DNA of 64,000 nt from Paramacrobiotus metropolitanus (GCF_019649055.1 NW_026570222.1:1054001-1118000), one strand, 5' to 3'. Counted from the stretch's first letter, positions 22,900-37,957 are shown. Made by a program: numbers and translations. The notes: a model not told the origin generated them from the sequence alone.

Positions 22900-25800
22900 T
22901 CAAATCTGCCCACAGAACGAACTACAGAAAACCTTTAGAGTCAAGCGCCTTACCGGTAGGTTTTTCTCCAGACCATCAATGACGGATGCAGGAAACGAAT
23001 AACTAAATCGAGGGACTTTGGCGGTGCACCCGGAAAATATTTTGCCGTGCAGAGTTAATGGTGGATTATTGCAGTTGTGATTTTTGATGGAGTCGACTTC
23101 GGCCGGTGTGTCACGGGCCAGCGTGAGATCTAAGGGCGTTTCCCTTTCCGGTGAATTTTCCGTACTGGAGTTATTAGATCGACGTAGCGTCGAAGTCGGC
23201 GAGGAAGAGCCGGAAGTGTCCGAAGACACTGAAAAATGCAACCAATTCGTTTATTATCTACTGTACCATTTATGCATGTAATAATTATTAATTTTTTGGT
23301 AGGCAAACTGCTTACTAGAATCGACAGCCATGGTTGTAGCGGACTGATCATTTATCGGCGGAATAGGACAAGATGAACGATAGGAAAACTGAGATCCACT
23401 TGATGATGTATTTTCCAAGCCATCACGAGCGGGAAGACTGTATGGTTGCGCTGGATTGGATTTCGAATAGGAGCGGAAGAAGTCCGGATACATGCTGCTA
23501 AAGCGATAATTACAGATATGAAAGATGAAAGATATTAGAAAAGGTATCCGATTTTAGTAATCTTTCGTGGAAATGCCTACTATATGTATATGTAAAGCGA
23601 ACCGATACATCTTACCCGAACGACGGAAACATGCTGGGAAAATGTTGACTGTAATTGGTGACGTATGCAGCCGGGAAGCTCGGCAGAGTTGCACCGGCAC
23701 CAAAGGGCAAACGGTTCAACAACATGTGGAAGTTTGGCGTGACCGCCCCGTTGCTCATGGCGGATGCCGGTGAAAAAGGGGCAGAATTCTGGATACCCAG
23801 TCGTTTATCCGACTTAGCAGCGCCGTTTTCCGGTGACGTGTAAGAAGAATAATCCATGACGGGCGAGGCGAAACTATTTGCCTCTAATCGCTTCTTTTTC
23901 GTTGGGTAACGTTCCGCCGATTCTGCCGCGTCATCGAGTTGTGAATGATCACGGCTGTGTTTCGCTATAAACGCAAGTCTTGTAATTATAGATTTTGAAC
24001 GTATTTCACAAATACAGCAGAACTGAGAAACATTGAAAAACTTTACCTGGCCTGCCTGGCCTATGTACAGAGCAGGCGTATTTTAGTAATTTTGTAGAAT
24101 TTATAAAAATTATGTACGATGTTTGCTAACTAGAATTCTTGGGCGTACATACATCTGAAATTCGCCATCCCAGTTTTCGCTGCCGGCACACCCTCAGAAG
24201 ATGATTCGGAAATGTCTTGCAAAGGCGTTTTATTTCTGAAAGCACATACGTTGTTATTTAATATTTAACGGAATACACCATACGCGCGCACAAGTTATTG
24301 CAGCCGCTTCTACGCAGTTCTTAATTGCAATTATATAATCTGTTTTCGTTCTACTATTTACTATGTAGCCTGCATTTTAAGAACTCCCGACACAGCAAAC
24401 TTACACAGGGGCACCATTATAATAGCTTTTAACATCCAACTTTTCCCGGAAAAGTTACTCATGCTACAGGAATACGCTATCTACGGCCGTGCTTACCGAT
24501 GTGGTTTCCGCGTCCAACGTTCATTAGGAAGATCCTCTTGGAAAGCTCTTTCTGAATCGGTTTGGTCGCTAATAACTGATGAACTATTTCCTTTATAATC
24601 CTCTGCTGAGCGATTTGCATTTCCGGGTCCGATCGGGTCAATATCAACGCGGAAGTTGTAAGCTGATAGCTTTCTGCGATCCTATTAACATCATAAAATT
24701 TCTTACTATTATTCGCAAAAACATGTGAGTACATCTATCGTTTATGTATCATGCAATGCGATGAAGAACTGCTACAAGTGATTTATATACGCAGCAGGAA
24801 AAATTCAGTCGCATTTTTGCTCTGCAGATAAAAAATAAAAGCTGCCCATAAGAAGAGAAATCTTATGATATGACAGCATAAAAATAGTGGTTTATGGTAC
24901 AAGTGTTTACTTATGAAAAAAATTATCTATCTTTACTTTTTGCGACGTTTTTCTATTACTCATACCGTTGACCAAGAGCACCCTTAATAATAAAAGTACC
25001 AGGCATTTTAATAACTATTTGCATTTTTTCCGGTTCAAGCAAATTGGTTTTTCAGCCCCAATCAGCACTGCAGGAGACACGTAATAGTGTGCAATCAAAC
25101 AATATTTCTGACTGCCTTACGTATGAATTCTGGATTCGTTGAAGTTATCGCGCAACCATTTTTTGCATTAAAATTATTAATAGTACTACGAGTATTATTA
25201 ATATTACTCGTACTATTATTTGTACATATCACGAACAACACCTTTGCCATGGTACAAAATAGCAGCCAACTTGGCAAAATATACGATGATGGCTACAAAC
25301 TCATAAAAACAAGTGACATGCCCCAGTGATCATCGTGCGGAGTGTCTTCCGTTTTTAACAATTCTACTTGCATCGTTGGCCGAGAAGAATAGCTTCCTAA
25401 GGTAACATTATAAAGGGCACGCTTCGTTATCTTTGCGGCTGACGGAGCAACGGCTGTTGTTGACGGATTCCTCACGCACCGCTGCCACATATCGTTTATG
25501 TTTTTTTCCTGCAGCTAAAGCTGGAATGTATCTTATCGCAAAAAGGATTGGTATACAATTAAGTTGATGTCGGTGCGTCATGACTCAATGATACATGGAG
25601 GCGATCGTAAATCGCCATAAAGCAGACAGATGGTCGGTCTGGCCTCGCTTGATTCTTAATGCACCACCGCAAAAAATTGTCGGCCGTGATGGCAAAAATG
25701 CACGCATATCAGCATAAATCGGACGTTTTATTTCAAAAACACATTACGAAGATAAGACCACAAAGCATACTCAGTCTGCACATCGATATCGGAATAACAT

Positions 25801-27723
25801 CGTATTTGTATTTGGTCCAAGCACCGAAGGCGCGTCAAAAGGCCCGCAAGTGTAAGCAGTTAACTGAAACCTGGAGTGAAGCCAGACTGCCCGTTTCACT
25901 TAATAAATGAAAAAATTTTGTTAAAAATGTTAGATTTTGTCACATAAATTCTTTTCGAAAGCGAACTATTGCCTCCACGAAACGTCAACAGGAAAGCATT
26001 CTGACAATCTCTGTGGATATAAACTAAAAAAATTTAAATAATTCTATTAGTTGAACATAGTATTAAGCTTGCTACGACTACAAGTTACATAATGCATAAA
26101 GTACTTTATTTCCGTTTTGTTAGCGAATTGAATGTGCAAACCAGCACACACTTTTAATGCGCAATACAGTATATGATCAAAGTTTGTCGCACAAACAATA
26201 ACATTACTGCAAACGTATGTACCTACATAATAGTACAATACCGAAGTTGCTACAATGCTAATACACTGTACGTAGACCACTCCGCGTGTGCAAGTCTGCA
26301 AGATACACCTTTTATTTTGTATTTTGTAAAAATGTGTGAAAGTTCATGCACGTCTTTCTTGTTCTCTATTTCTGTTTGTTACACACCATAAGTTAACGTC
26401 CGCAAAAGCAATAACATTTTCAAGGTGCTATATAACGCGCAGTTCGGAAAGCTTTAAATTAAGCTAGCACAAAGCTGTTAATTAGCACCATCCTGTTTTG
26501 CCTGGTCGAATGATCCAAGGCACGAGTCGCTGGTAAACATCGAATTTTATTGCCGGTGCCGGCTCAGTGTCTTGGGGCACGAGACCGTTACATCAAATTA
26601 TTATATTGTTCCGCTCGTAAATACGATTTGCGCCTATTGTACTTTTTGTGTCGTCGTCGTCGTACTGTGATTTTTATTTGCCTTGGTGCAAATTAAGGTG
26701 TTTTGATACGCTCGTAGTCGAAAAGGTAATTTTGACAGTCGCTTTAATTAAGCAGTGATGATCATACTATCTACAGCGCGCCACGATACTTAAGCCACAA
26801 AAAAAACGTTTCCTGACGATCGAAGGAGTGAACTGATTTCTTACAAACTGAACTGTTTTCGTTACATCTTGCGTGATAAATATTCTGATAAGCTAGGCTA
26901 AAACCTAGGCTAAACCTTATAATAAGTTTTCACAGAATTTTATGAGCGCAACAAAAAACCGATTAGCAAAGAAGTCGACAGAACCACAGAAAAAAGTGCC
27001 ACAATTATACACATTATTTTACCGCGGCTATTGATCAGAGATATTGTGCACATCTTAACCATATAACATGAGTGGCCAGCGATCAGCGTAACACTTCGAC
27101 AATCGCATATTTGGCGATCATCTTTCCTATACATTATCAGTATAACGGTCATGATCATCATCGTGCATGACAATCGACGGCAGCGGATGACAATAATGTC
27201 ATCCAGTGTCGGCACATTGCATACGTGCCCAGTATGCAATCATTGAACTCACCACAGGTGAACTAATGCGGCAGCCCGAGCAGGCACAACTTGACGGGTG
27301 GACAAACAGTATCTGCTTGGCCAGCAGCAGTTTTAAACTTTTGCCCTGATGCCGAATGGAGCGTTTCCAGTCCTTAGCCGACTCCCGTCCGCTGATGCAC
27401 TGGAACTGATTGGGCGTTAACCACAAGTGATCGGTGACACTGCGGAAGTACAGGATGCACTGGCCTTTGCTGCCTTGACAAAACCGGGATAAATACATTT
27501 GCCCGTGGTTATCCCCACACTCCACATCCAGAACGACGCTGCCGTGGAAATAATTGTAATCCGGCTTAACATAGTCGGGATACCGGGAGCGCATTTCCAA
27601 TAAAATCTGCAGTTGAAATTCCGGCGATTGGAACAGCGTCATATCGGCTGTTCCCACTGTTCGTGTGGGTGCTTCAATAGCAGCCAGTGGATCGTAACGG
27701 TTGTACGGCCTTCCAGGAAGCAT
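22900..27723 (-). CDS. SAND-domain nuclear regulator, DEAF1-like
   Basis: Exon model 27723-27253, 25508-25368, 24681-24497, 24235-24153, 23964-23616, 23497-23316, 23228-22900; phases agree and give about 579 residues. The first exon carries a SAND domain: a GRESAKDWKRSIR core with the DNA-contacting KDWK motif, then a CACSGC cysteine cluster as in DEAF1. SAND proteins bind DNA and regulate transcription. The remainder is Ser/Pro-rich and disordered, with a basic PTKKKR stretch (likely nuclear signal) and PLDLT in the last exon, a CtBP co-repressor docking motif. No MYND finger, which DEAF1 has, was found. The 25508 exon donor (CAA/GTAGAA) and the 3' end are tentative; a donor at CCG/GTAAGG near 22954 could lead to further exons. 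The ATG at 27723 may not be the true start. Confidence 0.72.
25509..27252 (-). other. Large intron of the SAND gene
   Basis: 1.7 kb between the first two modelled exons, far longer than typical here. AT-rich, with no further exon I can defend. It could contain an internal promoter. A (GTC)n-like run lies near 26650. Confidence 0.4.
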
Positions 27724-30700
27724 TTGGATGGTCAGATACTCGCAACGATTTCAAAAATTACTGACCTTACGAGTGTACAGCCGCCGAAATATTTTATAAC
27801 TTTAAAATTTATAACGAAAGCGACACTGTCACAATTTCCGGGGTTCGTAACCAATCCGACGAAAGAGAAATCTTTTTATCACATTACTGCCTAAATCGTA
27901 GGGTCACTGAGGAAGCTCGATGGTCGGTAGTAAGACTCTTGCAGATTTCGCACCATCACACGCTTCTGATTGATGGCAGCAACAGTTGAATAGTACTCGT
28001 GCGGTCTACAAACGTTTTTTCTTTCATCATTCTTTGCGTAGTAGGGCGGATCGAGCGGCAGAGACACGGAATAGACGTACTACGTGCACTATAATGTACA
28101 CACCGAATCCTGCCATATGCGCGGCGCGGCCTTCGCTAGATAAGCATTTAGCTGCTGTATGTATCTTCGCCATGCTCTCTTTCTGATGATGAACAAAGAC
28201 GGCCCACCCGTTACGCCGCTAGCTGGTTTACTGCATTTGCGAAATTCATGATCACAAAAGCGTAAACTGTAACACATGCCGTAAAACCTACAGTTATCAG
28301 TATCACTCCGTATTCTTTTAAATAAACCATAAAAAATTATACCGTTTTTGACATTCATCCCCGCTTGTTATTAGGAAGTCGCAAGATAATGAGGGATACT
28401 TGAACTTGTTGATACGAGCATTTATAACAATTCTGATTTAGTTTCTATATGTATCCGGATGGCACAAGTGATTGCTTTTAATAATTGTCTTTCAAGGTAT
28501 TTTGTTCTTCAGCGTTAAAAAAGTAATTTGCTTGTGCTAATTAATACTTGACATGTTTCTGTCCCCTAATTTCTCTTTTTTGGTATTTAGAATCTAAGTA
28601 TATATGTGCATCAGTCGGTACTAGCGCAGCAGCGCTTGTACTAGAAAATAATTTGAGCACGAGGTTTAACAATTAACGGTGAGTCCAGCCGTCAGCCGTG
28701 TAGAATTTGTTAGCGAAAAGGTCAACAAGCAATGGATTTCACACAATCAGTGTTAACGGATTGCGTGATCGAGACTTCAGTTCGACTCCTTAATATCCCA
28801 GCTACCGTAGACAGAAGTAAACAGCAACTCTTCAAGCAAATAGAGAACGCGCGGTTGGTTGCTTATCGGTAGCGCCGAATAACACGGGCATCGTCTGCAG
28901 CCGGAAGCTATGCAGATTGCGACGCACAAACAACGACGCGCACGCGTCAACTCCGTTACATTTGTGTGGTAGCACTCAATCCGCCCCTATTATACCAGTT
29001 AGCGCTGACCTTGCAGCATCGTAGTTTTTTAATTGTAAATTAACTTCGTAATTAGACCGTGTCTTTTCGTTTACAGTTTCGTAATCGTAAGTTCTTTCAG
29101 CTATCAGAGCATGCTTCGTGATCACCGGTTACGAGTAATCTCTACGTAGAGCACGAGTGGGAAGTTAATTGAACTGTATGACTGAATATTGGCGTAGTCG
29201 CTGTTCCGGTGTATTCACTGACACATTACGCATTTTCCATACGAATTATACTTGTCAGTATTTATTGTATAGCAGCGTACAAGCAGTACGTGGGCATTCC
29301 TTTTGCATAGAACTAGGTATTAAAGTATATATTTATCGGTAGCGAATTTATTAGATCGTGTATGCAATACCGTATTGTCTCGTGTAATACAAGGACCACG
29401 CTCGCATGTTTAGTGCATCCGCATGTTTAGTGATAACTTATTTTTTCTTTAACTGCCTAACAAAAATTGGTAGATGCGTCGAAAATCCACGTTAATACGG
29501 TATTACTGTTTTTCACCATGATCATAATCAAGCATCAGAATTAAAATTATTCAGGCTACAGTCTACAGCTGGATAATACTACCAAACGCAGGGTTTTACT
29601 CGTAACTTGTAAGGTCGAAGTAAAAATTGCATTAAATCTTATACGATTTATTATGGCACTGTATACATATTGTACATATTCACCGCCACCGGTCAACGTC
29701 AGCGACTCAGCGTTACTACAGCTTATGTATGCTTCGACAGGCGATCGATTATTGCCATTGGTGGTCGACCTATGCGTACTCACAAGCACGGCTGTAAATG
29801 GATGCAGAAGCTGCTACAGCATTCGCGGAGCGTAAACGACATCTTCCGCCATAATTTGTTTAGTTTAACCAGTGCGGCTTTTTATGCTGTGTAACTAGAA
29901 TTAAATGCCGAAATAGTCGTCAAAATCGACCGAAGGCAGCATAAGCACAGCGAGGTCACGACACGGCATATGCGGCAAATGTTGCCGCACAAATCTGTTT
30001 GAATGGCCGCGGGGGACGAAGGACTAGTTTGGTCAACGCTGGGTCGCATGAAGCGGAATATATCGTATATGTGCAGTATGTGCAGCAGTGGAAAGATGAT
30101 ATTCAATATTCTCGATATTTATTGTACATGACTACCGTGCACTGCGACTGCACTGCTGGCAGTAATTTCTCTTTTAACATGCTATCATGTCAGCAAAAAT
30201 TTCACGGCATATTTAACAGACAACATATCTTTACTTCAGCGCAAAATTAAATCAAAAATTTCGATTTTCAAATGTTTGTATTAACATGGAGCGCGGCGGC
30301 CCAATCCAAACGTTCACTGGCACAGCGTTCTGCCAAGCGGCCTAAATCTGTTTTGTTACATGTTACTGATTACAGATCATATTTCTGTTCTTTTGTACAT
30401 TAATTACATTTCTTTAGTACTTTACAGATTACAATTTTCTGTACATTTTTCACGCTGCTGGTGGCGGCAAATTATTTTAGTGGGTAATGTTATTTCTTTT
30501 GTTCGGTTTCACCGAATTAATACAGACTCACAATAGATTAAGTCAAAAGCTAATTAAAGCAATAGCGGGCTCTGATACAGTAATAGCAAAAACTAGAATA
30601 AAGTTTCGTCAACTTTCACATTCAGCATGCTGCATATCAGCTGGAATTCACAGTTCGATATAATTATTTTTGCCAGTAGAAAATATTTCACATACTTACA

Positions 30701-31019
30701 AAAAATTAGCACCTTGATTTAGCTTTTTCACGAAAACGCAAATTCTTTCCTTCACTTTTTGATGGATTAATATTATCAAATTCACTTGACAATGATCTCA
30801 AGAAAACATAAAACTACAGCCAGAGACGTAGTAACAGGTAATAAATACGTATCCGCTTTTATGAATATGTACAGAGTTCACCGGGCAGCGGCGTGCGGCG
30901 TCACATTCAAGCTCTAACTTATACGCAAATATCTGTTTTGTTGCCTGCTCTGCGACTTCTTGATGAAGTTTGTTATTTATAGAGAACAAGTGATAGCGCA
31001 CCATGAGGAGCAAGCCATT
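27724..31019. other. Gene-poor region, no gene supported
   Basis: 3.3 kb with only short, unrelated open frames. On the minus strand at about 27990-27905 an open stretch reads HEYYSTVAAINQKRVMV in context and follows a TTTGTAG acceptor. It might be an upstream exon of the SAND gene, but no in-phase join was found. Confidence 0.4.
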
Positions 31020-31500
31020 AAGAAAATGATGTCGCGAAGATGCGAATCAGATGGGCGCGTTCGTCAGAGAGGTAGTTGATCATTGATCAGCGCCGGGACG
31101 CCCGCGATCGCGTCGCAACGGAACCGTCGATGAAGTCAACATTGATGGAGCGCGAAGGAAATGAACAGAGGAGGCGATCATTAATTAGTGCATCCTACCG
31201 AAGGCATCGCTTTAATTAACCGGCTCGGGCAAGAACAATAAATAGGCTCCGCCGCGCGAGAGCAGAAAAATGCCAGGAGACTGGCAGTGCGCTGAGCAAA
31301 TAGATCCAGAACGGAAATTCGATCATTAACGACGATCGCCAATTCCCCGTGAACTGCCGCGATCGGATTTCCTCCTGCGCCCCTTCGTCACTGTATTTAT
31401 GAGAAATCGCGGCGCTAAATGGAAGACAGCCACGAAAGCATCCTGGCCGAAATGTGTTTCGCTGTTCGTCGTCCACTGTGTACGGCACCGAGATGCGCGC
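31020..31500. promoter_or_regulatory. GC- and CpG-richer island with TAATTA sites
   Basis: This 480 bp stretch is visibly richer in GC and CpG (GCGCCGGGACGCCCGCGATC and similar) than the AT-rich DNA around it. It contains several homeodomain-type cores (ATTAATTAG near 31182, TTAATTAA near 31213) and repeated GATCATTAA/GATCATTGA words. Open frames here have no domain. It may be an enhancer or a promoter; that is inference from composition. Confidence 0.3.
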
Positions 31501-31809
31501 GATTAATGTCCGCTAACACTATTCTTTATCGGTAAAAATCTCTCAGAGAAAGACCAAAACTGCCAGCCTTCGGCTGCTTCTAACAGAACAACAGAATCAT
31601 GGGAACACCTATCTGCTGGACTGATCAAAGATGAAAAGAGAATGCGCGCGATGGACACTGGCCAGTAAAACATACAAAAAAATGCCCGAAAAATTACTAA
31701 ACAATTACAATGAAAAATCAAAGAATCCTCACAAAAACTATAAAACCAGCGGCAAGTAAAACATTGCAAAAATCACCAGAAAAGAGATGCTGCAGCTAAC
31801 GTAAACAGT

Positions 31810-32307
31810 TCACGTCTCAACTGCAGAAGAGTTGCTTTCGGAAGCGGCTTTATCAGCTCCTTCTGTCGTCAGCGCTTCCAGTTTCTCCAGTTCCACGTCA
31901 ATGGCATGTTCTTCCAGGTGAGTTTTCCGTTCCATTTTCAAAGACTCCGCAACTTTTCCTGTAACTAGTTTTACTGCATCGCGCATTCTTAAGACTGGCG
32001 CGACCACATAGATAAAAAACCATGCAGTGTTTTATCAGAGTGAACCACTCACACACAAGCGATTTTGCACTGGCGATTATACCTTGTCCTAGTCTTGTGA
32101 ATGAAATTGTTTTGCAGCGATCAACTTACCTTGCATGACGACCAGCTTGGCTGAGGTTCTGGAAATGAGATTGTCCATATCGCTGAGTTCGGCGGCAGCC
32201 TGCTTCCAGCTCCTTTCAGGATCCATCCGCAGCCATTCATCCCAATCAATGACCACCGCAGCTTCTGCATTGGAAGTTGAGCTTACCGAGCCAACTGAAT
32301 TCGGCAT
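31810..32307 (-). CDS. Unknown small helical protein
   Basis: Two exons, 32307-32130 and 31994-31810, joined in phase 1 (donor GTAAGT, acceptor GCGCCAG), give 120 residues. I do not recognise the family. Visible features: a Ser-rich start, a WDEWLRMDPERSWKQAAAEL segment, amphipathic charged helices likely to be coiled coil, and an acidic Ser-rich C-terminus. No signal peptide or membrane segment. The acceptor lies 40 nt into a longer open frame and was chosen because it keeps phase and removes a non-homologous start. It may be a small complex subunit, but nothing identifies which. Confidence 0.5.
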
Positions 32308-33356
32308 TGTGGCAACTTAAATCCTTGCGTGCAGTTGACGGCAACCAATTTGGAGCAGTCTAAACGAAAAGTTTACGCTTATGTATTACCTGCAGTAAGA
32401 AATAAACGTGCTCGGCTTATATCTAACTGAAAATTCCCGTTGAATGATGTTATGTATTCGAAATTTCGAATGCGACTGATCAAAACCTCGATCACAGAAC
32501 GAGTACAGAAAGGTGACCAGTTTCCACTTTATGTGGCATAGTATGTAATCGGTGGCAGTGTGGCGTAGTATTCGCCGTACCGGCAAAGGCGTACTACATC
32601 AAGCATGCGAAGTGAATACGTAAGATTTTATTATATTACTTCTAACCTGCACATTTCTGCTCTTATGGATTTAAAGTGGTGGTTGCGTTACATTCATCAG
32701 GTAAGCGAAATGTAGAAAAAAGAAAGTAGCGAATATCAAGCATGCGAAGTGCGCTTGCAATCATGTCCATTTTTTTTCATTTTGTAACTGACCACATACG
32801 AGCTACAGATACAAGTTTTTTTTCGTGATTCTAAAAATAACTGTTTGATGAAGTTTTCGGATCTGTGCATTCTGTTGGGGCAATAAATGCCCCAGCGCGG
32901 TAGCGCCGGCATTGTCAGAAGGCCAGTTCTTTTTATCACCAATTTCATAAAATTATAATAATTTCATTGCATTTTAACGAAACCACAACGTTTTGTTAAT
33001 TTCAACGTACATATTTCAAAGCCGATATTTTGTTAACGAGACTGAAAAACAAAATTAAAAACGAAAACACCATTTTTCAGCACTTCGTCAACAGAGGCCG
33101 CGAACCAATATAAATACAATTGCGAACATTTAAGTGCTTGCACCGTGTGTTGTTGTATAGCGAAAATAACCAAGTATTCCTACTTTCAGAGATACAGCAA
33201 AAACCAAAAGGAACCCTGTAGATCCACCAAATTTACTGCATGCAAAATAAACCACGAAAACGTAAAAGAGCCGTAGCGCGGACAAGTTTTTAAGCTAGCA
33301 ATTTAGGGTTAGTCTTTATACACGTCCTACAATCAACGAACAACAAGTCTGGTTCT
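32308..33356. other. Intergenic, no gene seen
   Basis: AT-rich spacer between two minus-strand genes. It must hold the promoter of the 32307 gene and the 3' end of SF3A1. No feature recognised. Confidence 0.5.
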
Positions 33357-35850
33357 TCATTTCTTCCTTCCGCCACGTTCTTTAAGCTGCAGGATCACCA
33401 TGGAGCCGGGAATTATGTTACAAGATGCAAGGGATTGCGTATCTTTGACGTATACTCCATCAAACTGCAACTTCTGCTTTCCTTGTGGAATGCCCAATTG
33501 GTCTTGGATTCTTGCCTTAATGGTAGTAAATGTGTCTTTAGGAGCAAGAGTCAAATTCAAAACCTGCCCATTCAGTTTCCATTCTGGTTTATCAGCCACA
33601 TGAGGCACCTGAACTTTGAACGTAATCGGATTTTTATATGTCTTCAGGAATTCCTCCTCAGCGGTGTGATCCTGTTTCTGCCGTTTAGATGCCGGCTCGT
33701 CATCGTCCTCATCGTCATCCACAGGAGGAGCAACTGCTTCCACAGGTGGAGGAGCCACCATTCGTGGTGGCATCACCGGCGGCGGTTGAAACATAACCTG
33801 CGCTGGCGGTGGCAGAAAGCTCATCCCCATAACCGGTGGGCGCAGCGTTGGTACTGGTGGCGCAGGGGACATAAAAGGAGGAGGAGCGCGTACAGGGGGC
33901 GGAATAATAGTCTGTGGTCCGATTTTATCCTTCTCTGGGTCCGGAATAAGTCCTTGGATTTTTGCCATTTCATAATCGTGCTTTCGTTGCTCTTCTGGTG
34001 TCACTGTCTTCGCGGCGGTTTTAACCGTAGCTTCGCTGGATGCAGAAAATCCGTCCCAGATAACCTTGTTCCTATCCGGCTCTTTGGATGCATCACCGAT
34101 TTTCCGACCAATCGATGTTTCTTCGGCGCCCGAACCAAAAATATCCGTACGACGCTCTGCTAGCTGCCGTAAACTTTCCCCAATAGCGGTGCCTGGTGCG
34201 TACACCAGCTCCTGCTGCTGTTTGTCTTGCAACTGCCGATCACGCTGTTGTAAGAACTCGGGGTCCAAAAGACTGTACTTCAAGTGCTCCTGTAGTTTCG
34301 TCACAGGGATTCGCTCTCCAGTAATAGGAGATATGACAAACTCCGTTGAAGGTGGACCGGTATCTCTTGTAGGTTTCTGCTTGGGATTGTACGGCCGAAT
34401 GATGACATTTCCTAAAAATATAACAAGTTAGTATATGTTTGAAAAAGTTTGCCTGGGAACATCAAGGAAAATAAAACTGGCTTTTAGGGGAACATGCTAT
34501 CAGTATTACAAAGATTACCCGGAATTGCGGGATTAATAACCGGAGGAGGTAAGGATGGAGCAGGTGTCTCTTTGGGCTCCTCTCGACGAGGTGACTCTGG
34601 CCGAGGTTCTTCCTCCTCGATCTCCATTTCCACGGTGATGTCCTCAGCATCCGTATTAGCCGCAGGAGGTGCCTGTTGCTTTAATTGTTGTTCTTGAAGC
34701 ATTCGTTCATAAAGCAGGCTTCTGGCTCCAACTTCTTCGGGTGTAGTTGGAGCGGGGAATTCGCCTTCTTCCCAAGGCTGATAATCAATCGTTTCCACTA
34801 CGGTGAAATCGTGCCAGTCAATTTGTGCGTAGGCTACCCGTTCTCTTTCGTGTTCCTCTTCTTCTCGCTCCTTTTCGCGCATTTCTCTACGGTACCATTC
34901 TGCTCGGTATCGAGCGGCATTTAAAACTTTTCGAGGATCCTGCGAAATAAGCAGTCAATTAAATTTTTGCCGACAAACCCATCTTCAATCATGCGCGGTT
35001 TTAAGAATTATTATAAAACTATTTATATATTTATATAAGTTTTAGATTACATATTTATGAAAATTATGTAACGCGCTTAACTTGCTGTATGTAGCCTGTA
35101 AGAGCTGCTTACACTCATAATTTAAAGTAATTATATGATACCATGAATCCATACCTGAACCTCCTGACGAAGATCACGCACGATAGTTTTGGGTGGCAAC
35201 AAAACTTTCGTGTACTGCTCCACTAATCTTGTGAAGTAGTCAAAGAGACTATGTTGTGGCTTCAGGAAATCAAACTGGAAATTCGACTTTTCTTTCTCCA
35301 TTAATTCGGATAGGAACTCTTTCCCATTTTTAGCTACACATTGAGCTGTCAACTTCACTACTTCTAAATCAAAACTGGAGATAGAAGGAGGATCCGCAAA
35401 AAACTCAAATTCCGGCGGGGGATCCTTTAGTGTGACTAAGGTTTTGACCTGCTGCCGTATCTTCTCCTGAACCACATTCGCCGATGTCAGCAAGGGCGGG
35501 GTGCTAGGCCGAGCTACAACCTGAGGCTCTTGGCCCTTTCCCTGGATGAATTCTCCAACTTTATGTTCGTAGTAGGCGTGATACGGATCACCAGGATTCA
35601 GAAAGTTAAACTTTGGATTATTGGCTTCCGTTTGTCGAATGCGAGACTCGAACTCAACACCATTCCGCGCGACAAACGATGCCGTTTTGTCCACAATATT
35701 CCTGAGCTCTGGTGGCGGATAGATGATCCCAATAACGGGGGTATTGTAGACTTCTCCTTCATTTTGGTCATCCCGGATATCGGGTCGAAGGACGAATTCG
35801 GCCTTTTTTGAGGCATCCTCGAGGATTTCTTCAACCTCGTTGGCGACCAT
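33357..35850 (-). CDS. SF3A1: Splicing factor 3A subunit 1
   Basis: Three exons, 35850-35155, 34939-34519 and 34411-33357, encode 723 residues (human 793). SF3A1 is a U2 snRNP subunit needed for pre-spliceosome assembly. Domains in order: SURP1 from about residue 42 (IIYPPPELRNIVDKTASFVA), SURP2 from about 160 (DPPSISSFDLEVVKLTAQ), the ERVAYAQIDWHDF charged segment, VISPITGERIP and LAERRTDIFG, a Pro-rich linker, and a C-terminal ubiquitin-like domain ending ERGGRKK, identical to human. The start is the ATG at 35850; the frame extends 10 codons further upstream without an ATG. It is head to head with RPL4. Confidence 0.97.
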
Positions 35851-36409
35851 GTTTACGGTTTGCTGTTCAAAAGGATTCAATAAAAAACTCTATCGTACCA
35901 TTAAAAACATCAAAGGAAGCTAAAGTGGAAAACAAATGTCGTTGAAAAACAAATCTTGAATGTTACCGTACAGCTACATCTGATGAGATTCTGCGAGCTT
36001 CTGCAAACGTTACATGGACGAACACCGTAGTGACCGTACTGCCTGTGTGGGCTATGGTGCATTTCGCAATGGTGCTGCCTCCCGTAAGCGGAATCACTGC
36101 GACACGAAGCCCAATTGTATTTTCCATTACTTAGCTTTTAATGGAACTACGGAAGTTTTATCCGAAAGGCATGAATCGGAGCCAAGCTTCCAGCTGCTCA
36201 GTAATGGAATTCGTGAACGAACAGTGTGTGAGTTTGAATCAACTCATAACCAATCAGAAGAAGCCTAATTATGGCATTAACTATCCAAATGGTGCGCTAA
36301 AATCCGCTGTCTGTATTATGGTTGTCTGTTCTTTTTGGATGCGGTGCAGAAGCGAGAAGTCGTCTGTGATTTCTACCGGATTATTGGAAGTTCTTTAAAA
36401 AGATCAAAA
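35851..36409. promoter_or_regulatory. Shared divergent promoter of SF3A1 and RPL4
   Basis: 559 bp separate the two start codons, so this segment must drive both genes or hold two promoters. A pyrimidine run TGTCTGTTCTTTTT near 36325 is where a ribosomal-protein TOP-type transcript start would be expected; this is inference. No coding feature is supported. Confidence 0.5.
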
Positions 36410-37906
<1,497 letters not shown>

Positions 37907-37947
37907 AGTAATTTTGGATTTAGTTGTCTATCTGTCAATTTTTAGCG

Positions 37948-37957
37948 AATAAATAAA
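37948..37957 (+). terminator. RPL4 polyadenylation signals
   Basis: Two overlapping AATAAA hexamers, about 40 nt after the RPL4 stop codon. Confidence 0.7.

Noticed and set aside
24477-24734. 85-codon minus-strand frame that looks helical
   Set aside because: The neighbouring exons of the SAND gene connect only to a different frame of the same exon (DRRKLSAYNFRVDIDP), so this frame is a shadow.
29653-30250. Overlapping 60-83 codon frames in the gene-poor region
   Set aside because: Overlap on both strands, no splice signals in phase, no recognisable composition.
33435-34163. 242-codon + strand open frame
   Set aside because: It is antisense to the SF3A1 Pro-rich exon; its Trp/Arg-rich composition is what Pro-rich coding produces on the opposite strand.
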